A stretch of 64,000 bases of DNA from Chondrilla cf. caribensis (Eukaryota > Porifera > Demospongiae > Chondrillida > Chondrillidae). The stretch is taken from the NCBI GenBank assembly GCA_964020155.1, contig OZ026567.1, forward strand, positions 497,382 through 561,381. The letters run 5' to 3'. Below, in pieces: positions 48,985 to 60,503 of this stretch; the first letter of the stretch is position 1; the number at the start of each line of letters is the position of its first letter. The notes under the pieces were generated by a model. It saw nothing but the letters and a program-made list of their open reading frames with translations, ran no database searches and had not been told where the DNA came from. A program made the position numbers and the translations under genes.

Positions 48985-49885
48985 TCTGTCAGTGGTCCCT
49001 GTAGGTGGTCCCTGTAAGTGGTCCCTGTAGGTGGTCCCTGTAGGCGGTCCCTATAGGCGGTCCCTGTGTGCAGTCCCTGTAAGTGGTCCCTATAGGTTAG
49101 GTTAGGTTAGGTTAGGTAAGCTTATTTATTCTGGGGAGGCCTTTAGCCAATGGCTACTACACTAGGCACCCAGTAGGCGGTCCCTGTAGACAGTCCCTGT
49201 AGGTGGTCCTGTAGGTGGTCCCTGTAGGTGGTCCCTGTAGACAGTCCCTTTAAGTTGTCCCTATAGGCGGTCCCTGTAGGCGGTCCCTGTAGGTGGTCCC
49301 TGTAGACAGTCCCTTTAAGTGGTCCCTATAGGTGGTCCCTGTAGGCGGTCCCTATAGGTGGTCCCTGTAGGTGGTCCCTGTAGGCGGTCCCTGTAGGCAG
49401 TCCCTGTAGGTGGTCCCTGTAGGTGGTCCCTGTACGTGGTTGTAGGTGGTCCCTGTAGGCAGTCCCTGTAAGTGGCCCCTATAGATGGTCCCTGTAGGCA
49501 GTCCTTGTAGGTGGTCCCTGTAGGTGGTCCCTGTAGGTGGTCCCTGTAGGTGGTTTCTGTAGGTGGTCCCTGTAGACAGTCCCTTTAAGTGGTCCCTATA
49601 GGTGGTCCCTGTACGCGGTCCCTGTAGACAGTCCCTGTAGGTGGTCCTATAGGTGGTCCCTGTAGGCGGTCCCTGTAGGCAGTCCCTGTAGGTGGTCCCT
49701 GTAGGCGGTCCCTGTAGGTGGTCCCTGTAGGTGGTCCCTGTACGTGGTTGTAGGTGGTCCCTGTAGGCAGTCCCTGTAAGTGGCCCCTATAGGTGGTCCC
49801 TGTAGGCAGTCCCTGTAGGCAGTCCTTGTGGGTGGTGCCTGTAGGTGGTCCCTTTAGGTGGTCCCTGTACAAAGGTGGTTCTTGT
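48985..49885. repeat. 13-bp minisatellite, longest array, with inserted tail
   Basis: About 60 units of ggtccctgtaggt/c with higher-order variants (repeated gacagtccctttaagt blocks near 49230, 49300 and 49570). The array is interrupted at 49097-49173 by an unrelated 77-bp sequence with a (ggtta)n edge. Confidence 0.9.
49093..49177 (-). mobile_element. 5'-truncated non-LTR-like tail
   Basis: 77 bp inserted in the minisatellite. Read on the minus strand it is a short body (tagccattggctaaaggc) followed by a (ctaac)n tail, as in 5'-truncated CR1/L2-like insertions. TAGG flanks both sides, a possible 4-bp target duplication. Confidence 0.5.
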
Positions 49886-52800
49886 AGTAGTTGTGTACAT
49901 AATATGTATAATACATTTCTTTCTGAATGGAGTATTCTGTCCCTCATCATCTGTCTGTACATGTAGGTAGCCACTGCTGCCTGACTCCTGGCTGTGTACC
50001 TCAAAGTGCAGTGACATCATTGAAACCTATAAAGGAAGAATCCATTCCCAACAACCCTTGTGTTCAAAGTATGTTAGATAGCACACTACATCAGTATGCC
50101 ATGGAGAATACAGAATATGTATACTGTCACATTTATGTGTCATGTGTGTGCAGTACACTATTAGGATCATATTAATTTCATTCTGCAGGTCCTTCAAGTT
50201 GATAACCTGTGTGTACCATTCCATCTCTCAGCTATTGCTGTGGTCCTCTTGACTCTGTACCTCAACTACAAGTGAAGATCTGTTAGGTAACAGCTGGTTT
50301 GAAGCTGCTGCGAAGAAGCTGTCATCATCCATCCACACCACAGGAAGGATCTACATAATAAGTACATTATACTGTATTAGCACGTCTGTTCCGTTTTGCG
50401 TTTATTGTGTTCGTGCGCTGACTCGGTTAAAATAGAAGGACACAGATTGACTGTGTTGTACAGCTTTCAGACTGGTGATTTCTGATTTCAGACATCAGAC
50501 TTGCAATATCCATTTTCAGGGATCAAGTGAATATGAAGAGACAGAATCTGTCCAGCAATTTCGATCAAATTGGATGTTCTTACTCTCACAAGAAGAGAGA
50601 GCGAAAAAGAATACAAATCCAATCCAATCGTCATTTCTTCCTCACAAGAATGTTCCAATCTCATAACATTGGCTTCTTCTTTGTCAGTTCCCTCCTTTGT
50701 CTATATACTGCTGTGTTCCTCACCACCCAGTGACACATGGAGTCTCCAGGACCTTGCCATATTTGTAGTGGTATTATTCACCAGTGATACAGAACTGGTG
50801 TTGAGTGGCATTCTCTACAAAGCCATTCAAGAAGGGGTACAATTGACGGGATGTATTACAGTTATTTCAAGATCACTCAAATCAATGATATGTAATAATA
50901 AGCCTTCTGTAGTTGTCTTTCTGCTGGAAGATAAAGTATGGTGCTGGTGTTGGTATTACATTTATGCTGAGTTAAAGAGTCGAATGATTTCATTGATTGA
51001 GATTTTCATTGAGCATCTCAAATTGAGGGACAAGACAACTGGTTCTATTGTTGAGGTAAATGACGTATGCCATGTCAAGTCTGGAGATAAGAAAGTTATC
51101 CCACTTCCCTTCAAACAAGTGGGTTGTACATTAAGAGCTTGCAAAATGCCTAATGTAGCCAGTCACCACTGGGTACTTCGTCTCCGTGGTGGTATGCAAA
51201 TCTTTGTGAAGACCCTGACTGGCAAGACTATCACTCTTGAAGTGGAACCAAGTGACACAGTTGACAATGTGAAGGTCAAGATTCAAGACAGGGAAGGCAT
51301 CCCACCAGATCAGCAGTGTCTTATCTTTGCTGGGAAACAACTGGAAGATTGTTGTACTCTCAGAGAAACCAACATTGAAAACGAATCCACTCACCACTTG
51401 GTACTTCGTCTCTGTGGTGGTATGAAAATCTTTGTGAAGACCCTGACTGGCAAGACTATCACTCTTGAAGTGGAGCCAAGTGACACAGTTGACAACGTGA
51501 AGGCCAAGATTCAGGACAAGGAAGGCAGCCCACCAGATCAGCAACTTCTCATCTTCGCTGGCAAACAATGGGAAGACGGCCATACTCTCAAAGACTACAA
51601 CCTTCAAATGGAGTCCCCTATCTATTTGGTACTTCGTATTCGTACTTATATTATGCAGATCTTTGTGAAGACCCCGACTGGAAAGACGATCATCCTTGAA
51701 GTGAAGCCAAGTGACACAGTTGACAATGCATGTGAAGGCCAAGATTCAAGACAAGAAAGGTATCCCACCAGATCAGCAGTGTCTTATCTTTGCTGGCCAC
51801 CTACTGGAAGATGGTTGTACTCTTGGAGAGTACAACATTGGAAAAGAATCCACCCTTGACCTAGTAAGCACCAAGGAATTCTTTACTTATCAATATCAGG
51901 AGGCGCTGAAGAAGAATCAAGTAGTTAGCTTACGGATAGCAAAGACCATCACCACAGGACCTCCTCGTGTGGGGAAGACCTGGTTGAAGAGTCTTCTGTT
52001 GGGACAACCTCCTCCAGAAAAGAGCCTCAGTACCCCAATTGTCGACAAAGCAGTTACCATTTCTGTACCGGATCCAATCCAGAGTGAGGTTCAGTACCAC
52101 AGTGATCGTGTGCTCCTGACGTCCTCCTCCAGTGGATGGAGTGTGGTAGATGATGTGACTAATTTGAAGTCACTTTTGAGTGTTGTACAGCCTAAAATGA
52201 GTACAAATCAAATCTCCAACCCACAATCCACCCAGCCAACCACCAACCACCCACTTGCCCAGCAAAGTACTGTCCAGCTACCTATCCAAGAAACTACTAC
52301 CAAATTGTCCACTCCATCTAAAAAGAAAATAATAGGATTTTATAGTTGGTTAAAGTCACGTTTTCATCGAAGAACAGTAGGTGAGATGAATAGAGTACAT
52401 GATATGGATGAAGTACATGATATGGATGAAGTGCATGATATAGATGAAGTGAGTGAAATGGTCCATGGAGCACTCAGCAAACTCGATGACTCAGTGGAAG
52501 GTGTCAACCTACAAGATGAGAGATTGCTGCAGTTCATTGACACTGGAGGTCAGCTCTCCTTCCACGATATCCTTCCTCTCTTCCTAACAACACCAGCTGT
52601 TTACCTTCAAGTCTTCAACATGTCACAACCTCTGGACTCACATCCCACTGATGCCATGAGACTGGAGTCAGGACAGGTATCCTCGGAGGAGTCTCCTTTC
52701 ACTAATAAGGAGCTCCTCATCAGATCTCTCACGAGTATTTATTCTTTGTCAGACAGACCTCTGAATATCCCAGATTTCGGTATTGTAGACACTCTACACA

Positions 52801-54284
52801 AATCACCCACTCGCGTCCTTGTTATCGGTACTCACAAGGACAAAGTACCACTGTCTGAGCTCACAGAGACCATTGACTGTATCAGTAAATCCATTAGAGA
52901 TGCTATCAAGGGCAAACTCTTTGAACAAGATGTGATCATCCATCCAGAGAGTGGCCACTACTTCCATCCAGTCAACAACGCACTGTACAGTCAAGAAGTG
53001 GACGAGAGGTCAGATGCTAACCAGCTAGTTGACTTCATCAGAGATAAAGTAGCCAAATGCTGTGAACGTACAAAGTGTGATGTCCCTATCACCTGGTTAC
53101 TGTGTCAGACCGTTCTCAGTATGTACTTGAGCAAACCTTTTCTCCCATTCAAGGATTTCCTCACACTTTGCCTGAAGCATCGTTATGTGACGACGTCCTC
53201 TGAATGTGCTGCCATGGTTCACTTCTTTCACACCTTGGGTCTGTTCTTCCACCATCACACTGGACTCCCTGGGGAAGTGGACCACTCAACATCAAGTGGG
53301 GGTGACTCCAATAGCACCTGTTTGGTCTTCACTGACCCCTCCTACCTGTGTCGCAACATCACCAAGCTTTACACTGTTCAGTTTGAGAAGCACCCCAGTG
53401 GTAGGAAGAGAGAGTTGAAGGAGAAAGGCATCCTTACTCTTGACACATTGCGGGAAGTAGGAATTGACCAAGAGCTCAATGGAGAGTGGCTCATTGGTCT
53501 AATGTCCACTCTTGGGATCATAGCAGCTGTTCCTGGAAGAAGAAAAGGCCAAATAGAATACTTCATGCCTTCGGCGTTGCTTCCAAGAGAAGAGATACAA
53601 GTTCCTCAGAGGAAAGAAGTATCTAAAGTGATGGCTATTTCCTTCATTGACAAGGACAGGAACTACATTCCTTGTGGAGTGTTCCCAGCAGCAGTCACTT
53701 ATCTCTTGTCAGCACCAAAGTGGTCCATCCTCACAGAGTGGTCCTCACGAACCACAATGTACTTTGAGGTTGGAGGAGCAGACTATGTCAAACTGACAGA
53801 TACCAACTCCTTCATCAAAATGGAGGTCTCCAGTGATGATGTCCTGTCTCCATCGAGCTACCGTTCCTATCGTGACACTGTATTCACAGCTGTGGAACAG
53901 TCATACTCCAGACTGTACAAAGTAGAGGATACCACAGGGATCCTTGTTGTGGGGATGGTGTGTCCTCTAGAGGAACACCGTGATAGAGGGAGCCATTTTG
54001 CTCGGATGACTGTCGATGAAGTCAACAGCACCTGCTTTGTAAGGTGTTCTGGAATTTCCAAAGTATTGCCCAAGAAGTCTGTAGAGATGTTTTCCAGATT
54101 ATCCCACAAGGTGTGTGTACCTATCATGTGCATACATATATTCATGCACTGCACGGGATTTGGTTTTCCTACAGTATATCTTACATTATTGACTACTGTC
54201 ATTCCACACAAAGCATTAAATTTCAAAGTAGGAGTTCCATGCTCTCTGTTTGATATCGATATACGACATAGCCTGCATACATAA

Positions 54285-54465
54285 GATGTGTGTAAAATAT
54301 TATAATATTATATTGTAAATTATAATACACATACTATTAATAGTGTACTGTGGGCTTTCATTAAATTGATATCATTTTACGTGGCCATTAATTTTATGTG
54401 CATTTGTATTTGTATATGCATGCTTTGAATATGTAACATGTGTAAATTTCCATATGTACCTGTAG
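54285..54465 (+). other. Intron 1 of gene 4
   Basis: The intron starts after 54110 (AAG/GTGTGTG) and ends at tgtag 54465. It is AT-rich and not similar to the corresponding intron of genes 1-3. Confidence 0.5.
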
Positions 54466-54806
54466 GCTATTGTCTCAGAACAACACACTGTGAAAGGAGA
54501 AGAGAGACTCAGTGAGTTGATAGGCTAGTCCTCACTTTGTGCTACTAGTAAGAGACTTCCACAGTGTGCTACGTACATTGTGTGATTTGGCGTACTCTCA
54601 TTTCCCTGTAGAGGAACTAGTGGGACAGTACACTGGTGTTGTGGAGGACATACTCAGGGACGGCACTCAGGTTGAAGTGGACATGCTCTCCAAGTTACTG
54701 CCTGAACAGGTGAAGGTATTCAGTGATTTGGAGAAGAGAACTAAGAAAATACTCCAGAGGCAATGTGGTGGACAACTGAGGAATCCCAGAGAGAGATCAT
54801 GGAGAG

Positions 54807-55395
54807 GTGAATGACCATAGTCCAGGCATGTGCAGGCTCCAGACTAGAGATTTGAAGGGCTTTAATCATGGAACCTTTCTATTTCAACCTTGTGCCGTCC
54901 TCATAATATATACACTCACTGCATTCAACTGGTTGTCTTATGCTACCTGACACCTTCAATGTAATGCACATGAACCAGTGTGTGGCCAGTGTATCACTCT
55001 GTTCTATTGTAAACACTGTCGTTGTTTTTTGTTGGCTTTGACGTAGTATTGACAAATAGGTCAACTTCAACCATTTCACCAGTTCCACTGGAAACCTGCA
55101 TACACATGTGCAAATAGTTGGTACCTGACCATCCTTCTGACCATCCTTCTCCACCCCCACATAATTAAGTCAGATGGATGGAGTAACCATTGTGTATGAA
55201 GCTAGGTATGTAAGTATAGGCTCTGAGTGTGCAGAATAGTTCCTCTACTGGTTGTGTACGGTCCTCTCAATCACACCACTCTACATTCATAGGAGGTTTT
55301 GATATTACCCAATAAGCAATGGAATACATCTCATTGCTCAATATTATGTACATGACCTGGGATAGTCTGATGATCGTTATTCTGTTATTTTGTAG
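54807..55395. other. Intron 3 of gene 4
   Basis: Left half unique; 55220-55395 matches the intron before the Death exon of gene 1 (5660-5834), showing that genes 1 and 4 share this part. Confidence 0.55.
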
Positions 55396-55697
55396 ACAAG
55401 ACACCAGCTGACTGTTCCTTCCCTTTCATCTTGGAGAAAGTTCCTGTTTGGTCTCCCCTTGCAATAAGTCTTGGTGTGCCTTTCGACAAAGTGAAGTCCC
55501 TACAAGCTCAACCTGATCCGATCATGGGTGCCTTTGAGGCTCTCAAACTGTGGCAATCCGAGCATCCAACTATAACCAGAGGATGTCCCCCAACCTGGGA
55601 GTTCTTGTTGAAAGCTGTAAACGACTGTGCTTCTCCTCGTGTCAGCAATGAGATAGCTGAAAGGGTAGCTGTAGAGGAGACATGGTCTATTCAGTGA

Positions 55698-56340
55698 ACA
55701 TACAGGTATGGTATATGACATACATGCAGTGTTCAGTGTGTTAACCAGGTGACCAACCTGTGTACATGTGTGTATACAGGTGGTGGTATCCCACTAGGAG
55801 GTAGCTACTGTACTAATCTCTCCTGTTGTGATGGAATCGTACTGAGTCATTCCTTCACTGGTACAAGTATCTCAATGTACTTGTAGTGAGGATTGTGTGT
55901 TATCGGTGCTTCCTGAGGTATTGAGCAATGTGAGCCTCAACCACTGAACGTTATGTACTCAACAATCTCCACAGTTGTCCTGTTTCTAGTTTGTCTGGTA
56001 CAATCGACCTCTTCACCACAACACACTTGAGACGTCTATAGAACAGTCCCTCACTTAACAGTACATCTTGTGGACACAGATACACTCGCACACACATAGT
56101 AATGGTAGTGGTTCCAGTGTCAGTGGTGACCCTAGACATGAGAGTGAGGAACCGAGGGTGAGGTTGTGAGAGGTCCGACTGTATCAGACTGTAGAGCTGT
56201 GATATACGGGGGTGGAGGTGGGATGTGTTAATGATATTCATGAGATGTCATTATATTCCATCTGTTTATTGCATTGTTTCATTTGATATCCCTCTTCTAC
56301 AGGACTGGTAACATCCTACCATTTCGAGGAATTTGAAAGT
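55698..56340 (+). other. Conserved 3'UTR region of gene 4
   Basis: As in the other units: acceptor tatacag near 55780 and exon-like stretch to the TAG near 55886, then the conserved tail. Confidence 0.5.
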
Positions 56341-56597
56341 TGAACTTTTGAATATTTTTCGGACATAGCAGTGCATGTGTGTGTGTGCAATGTGGTAATT
56401 ATTGTAGTGCGTGAGATTCTTCAGTACACGTGCGCGTTAATGGTCGTTATTTCCCGTGAAGGAGTATAAGAAGATGAACAAAACTCTGTACTGGTCGAGG
56501 ATAACTTTCTGAAGCTGCTAGTGGTCTATTGAGTAGTCGGAAAGTTCGAATTCGATTTCTTGATATAGTTTTTGTATACGTAAGTCTTCGTCGAGGT

Positions 56598-56828
56598 AAG
56601 TATAGGTAATTTTTGAATTTATTTAATTTGTTTTGAATTTTATCTATATATCTAAATAGCTATATTAACTAATTTAATTATTTTATTATTATTTATTGCC
56701 TTCTGTTTTACTGTAGGTGTATTATGCTAGCTTTTAATTTTATCATGGCAACCCTGTAAAATAGCCTGCATTGGCTAAGTGGTCCCATTTCTTTATAATT
56801 CAATGAAATATGAAATGAAATGAAAGTA
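56598..56828 (+). mobile_element. 221-bp retroposon-like insertion with (ATGAA)n tail
   Basis: The insert 56603-56823 is flanked by aagta on both sides and is absent from the collinear site near 20470. Its 3' end, tagcctgcattggctaagtg followed by (atgaa)n, looks like the 3' terminus of a CR1-like non-LTR element or a derived SINE. No ORF. Confidence 0.65.
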
Positions 56829-57044
56829 GCTTGTATCTGTGTGATTGGTCGTTGAAACCATTCAGCCGTGCAGCGTCGTTGCAGGGGTGTGTAATATTGA
56901 TATTGATTTTATCGTTTCTGTAACACAACTAGAACAACTAGCTGCTGCTTCATTACTTACTATACAGTCGGTAAGCTTATAAGGTCGAATTTTTGGATAT
57001 TCCCCGTATACGGCAGTGCAGACCTCTTCGAAATTCGTTGACGT

Positions 57045-57047
<3 letters not shown>

Positions 57048-57083
<36 letters not shown>

Positions 57084-57180
57084 ATGTGTGTGTGTGTGTT
57101 CGAAATTTGATGATGTAACGTGTGTGTGTGTGTGTATGTTCGAAATTTGATGATGTAACGTGTGTGTGTGTGTGCATGCG
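57048..57180. repeat. (TG)n tracts with 22-bp unit, second copy
   Basis: Same composition as 20740-20927 but shorter. Confidence 0.9.
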
Positions 57181-57469
57181 TGATTACTCACGCCGTACCG
57201 TTGAAACATAGACCATCTCATCTGATACACATGTCAATGACCGCGGTCTAGGCGCTGCAGATGATCCCGTATCGCTCATGTATCAGGACTACTGAGAACA
57301 GCTAGCTGTAGAGTATAACTAGCATTTATAGAGTCACGACAGTACTACATAGGAACATAGTGTAACCTTTTAGTTGAGTCAGAGTGATAATATCAATTGT
57401 ATATTGTGTGAGTGGGTAATGTATTGTGGAACCATTCACTGTAACGGAGTCGTGTGTATTTTTTGGAGG

Positions 57470-58430
57470 TACATAAGTACCAGTTGATAAGAACCCAGTT
57501 CCTCAGTATATGAAGAGTCATGTATTATTCATGTGTAAGTTGACTCACTCCCCACTTGAATCTGGACCCTCGGTCACACATGGTCCTATAAAACCATCCA
57601 TCTGTGTATATTGAGCACTCCATATTGCTGCTGGTATCAACTCATGATTACTGAGGAGTGTATTGAGTAGTCGGAAAGTTTGAGTTCGATTTATTCCATA
57701 TTATATTCATTGTATACACAAGTCTTTGTCGAGGTAAGTAGCTTGTATCTGTGATTGATCGTTGAAGCCATTCAACTGCAGGGCACGATCCAGTATGACT
57801 CAAGATTTGGTGTGTAATGTTAATTTTTATCGTTTAAGTAACAGATCTAGAACAACGAACTGCTGCTGCTTCATTTCTTAATAATACAGTCGGAAATAAA
57901 GCTTTGAATTTTTGGACATTCCCCATATACGGCAGTGGATCTTTGAAATTCGATGAGGTAAGTAACTTGTGTGTGTGATTACTCCCGTCGTATTGTTGAA
58001 ACATAGATCATCTCATCGTGCTTGTATGACTGGGTGATACACATGTCAGTGACCGCGGTCTAGGAGCTGCAGATGATCCCGTATCGCTCATGTGTCAGGA
58101 CTACTGAGAACAGCTATAGCTGTAGAGTATAACTAGCATTTATAGTGTCACGACAGTACTACATAGGAACACAGTGTAACCTTTTAGTTGAGTCAGAGTG
58201 AGAATATCTATTGTATATTGTACGACTGGGGTAATGTGTTATGGAACCATTCACTGTAACACATTGCTTATCTTGAATGCTTATCGGAGGTATGTACATA
58301 CTTGTTGGTGAGAACCCAGTTCCTCAGTATATGAAGAGTCATGTATTATTGATGTGTAAGTTGACTCACTCCCCACTTGAATCTGGACCCTCAGTCACAC
58401 ATGGTCCTATAAAACCATCCATCTGTGAAT
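57470..58430. repeat. Two U blocks and a partial D block (extra intra-duplication)
   Basis: U block at 57470-57605, then D sequence from 57660 (GAG/GTAAGT near 57733 and near 57957), then a second U block at 58291-58430. Compared with 21213-21400, about 0.8 kb has been added here by an internal duplication. Confidence 0.65.
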
Positions 58431-58529
58431 ATTGAGCACTGCATATTGCTGCTGGTATCCACTCATGATTACTGAGGAGTGTATATGTCCACTCTATACC
58501 TGTAATATTAATATTGTTGATCAATATAT

Positions 58530-59640
58530 TACTGTTGATGTGGTCACAGCATTACTTGTATGTATCTCTACCTATAGCTGTTGCAGTGTACCTTCTGTGG
58601 TTGTATACCTGAACTTTGAACCTGTCAGAACCAAGTGGTAACTGACTGGAACAGTTGGTGAAGAAACCATTGATTGACTCAAAGTATGTTATTGGAGTAA
58701 CACCACAACAGTACATCTTGTAGACACAGATACACACAGTGATTGTAGTGGTTCTCGAGAACTATAAGAATATAAATTTGAGGAACAGCTAGAAGAGGGT
58801 TACAAAGTTGGTAATGGTTTAACGATCAAGAACGACAGACAGGGATCACAAGAAGGATCTGAGGAAGATATCCTCATCTGTAGTGAAGATGGCCATATCC
58901 CGCACCAATAATATTATTGATTCACCCATACTTGAATTTACTGTTCTTGAGGTAGTGCATGGTAAATTTAATAGCTAGTATCCATCTGTTCACAACAGCA
59001 TTATGTACATACATGATTATGAGCTAATATATTTCTATGGAGTGGCTATGTGCAATTAGAACAGCATTATATCATTATGGGATGCTTTACAAAATCTTAA
59101 GGGAGGATTCAGAAGTGTGAAGTGTGTAGTGTGCTGATGCCTAGCTTATAAACAGTTAATGAGTATAGTTAATGAGTATAGTCGCAACGAAACATTTCCA
59201 AAGCAGGAGTTTCTGCAATTACAACTCCTGGATCAATTGTTTACCATTGGTGGATATTACATCCAGTATACACGCACCTTCCCTATTCTATGAACATGAC
59301 TAGGTATGCCAAGCTGTGTTGTGTTCTTCCAGTGTTATTACTCCAAAGAATGTACTAAGCACTAGCATTTGTTGTGATCAGTGGGATGATAACTAGTCAT
59401 CTATAAACAAGATAACGATGTTGTCAACTTACATTCCTCAGCTGTTCTCTCATGCCTAGAACACACCTACATCTATTGTACAACTAACCACCACCTGTAA
59501 CATAACGTAATACGAACAAATATGCATGCATGTATGTATGAATATCCACATACCCACATACCCACACACCCACAAGGAAACACACACATGTACAGTAATC
59601 ATATAATAATAATTCTTATTCTATACATATATACATATAC
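58530..59640. repeat. B block and segment paralogous to 21463-22820
   Basis: Collinear copy without the MITE of 22149-22347. Small indels break the open frames of the other copy. Confidence 0.65.
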
Positions 59641-59675
59641 ACACGGGGAAAATCCTGTTTTCATCGAGTAGGAAA

Positions 59676-59759
59676 CACTATTGAAACATTAATATTGTTG
59701 AAAGGCTTTTTCACAAAAGTTGCATTGAAACAGGGCCTTTCAACAATGTTTCAATAGTG
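59676..59759. repeat. Imperfect hairpin insertion
   Basis: Arms 59676-59706 and 59735-59759 match (cactattgaaacatt...gttgaaaggc), except for six extra bases (aatatt) in the left arm. The collinear locus near 22820 lacks this and has a microsatellite instead. Confidence 0.8.
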
Positions 59760-60409
59760 AATGAAACTGGTACTTTCCTCCTGTGACTATAGATGGTAAC
59801 ACAGCAGCTAGTAAGTATATTATATTAGTGGTAGATACTATGGCTTGCTAGTGAGAACCCAGTTCCTCTGTATATAAGAGTCATGTAATACTGATGGGTA
59901 AGTATGACTCATGCACTGACCACTTGAATCTTGATTGATCCTCAATAAGTATTACATGCAGTACCCAGTCCTATGAAACCATCTATATCTACATACTGAA
60001 CACTGCTGGAATCCACTCATGGTTACTAAGGAGTACATGTCCAGTTTGCCTGCAAACATGCATATATTCTGAGATGCCAATATTAACTTTCATTCTTGAG
60101 TATGCAAAAAACAAATTTGGGGAGATTATATTACAAACACAAAACAAGCAACATTTGTACAAGATCAGAAGATCACAGGGATTACATGTTGGATGCACGT
60201 TAACTTGGTTCATGAACAGGATGCTATTCAGATAACTAGCACCTCCATGGAATTCATATGAGACATGTGTCAACATAATCATCACTTCTCTCAGTTTAAT
60301 CTGATTCATGGGGAATATCTGCCAGGGTTAATACAGTAACCCTAAGATTTGAGATATTATGCTGGTATGTTTACTGTTACTGCCACTTCAATGATTTTGA
60401 AAGTTGAAC

Positions 60410-60503
60410 TTTATATGTTTTGGACATAGCAGTGCATGTGTGTGCGTGCGTGCGTGTGTGTGTGCAATGTGGTAATTATTGTAGTGTGTGAGATTCTCCA
60501 ATA
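60410..60503 (+). promoter_or_regulatory. Block D copy 8, left part (interrupted)
   Basis: Shares the gacatagcagtgcatgtgtg...ttattgtagtg part with other D blocks; continues at 62247-62700. Confidence 0.5.

Larger units (their letters stand above)
50533..55697 (+). pseudogene. Gene 4: ubiquitin - Roc-COR - Death domain gene with two frameshifts
   Basis: Same exon plan as genes 1-3: large exon to 54110, then 54466-54511, 54612-54806 and 55396-55697, all splice-compatible. Two 4-bp insertions break the large exon: tata near 50702 (ctatatactg versus ctactg) and a gcat/catg-type insert near 51726 inside the third ubiquitin. The first falls in a segment that could be 5'UTR or intron; the second disrupts coding. 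Downstream of 51730 the GTPase stays open ([21 protein letters not shown]), and its G1-G3 insert has a different tandem repeat, VHDMDE x3-4 (52387-52450). The 3' half differs more from genes 1-3 (other helical exon, shorter exon 2). Either a recent pseudogene, a truncated gene starting internally, or an assembly error. Confidence 0.65.
56350..57190 (+). promoter_or_regulatory. Block D copy 6: the empty site for the 5.9-kb transposon
   Basis: Contains cccgtgaaggagtataagaa (about 56452-56471) as the single-copy equivalent of the transposon target at 14370/20317. The first donor GAG/GTAAGT (about 56594) is followed by a 221-bp insertion, and the second segment carries the same TG-expanded, donor-less arrangement as 20690-20930. 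Confidence 0.6.

Noticed and set aside
49094..49118. Telomere-like (ttagg)n run; also ttagggttaggg at 8508-8523 and 60903-60920
   Set aside because: Very short, internal and, at 49.1 kb, part of a retroposed tail. No evidence of a true interstitial telomere.
48985..49885. Possible CRISPR-like regular repeat
   Set aside because: Units are contiguous 13-mers without unique spacers, in a eukaryotic genome.
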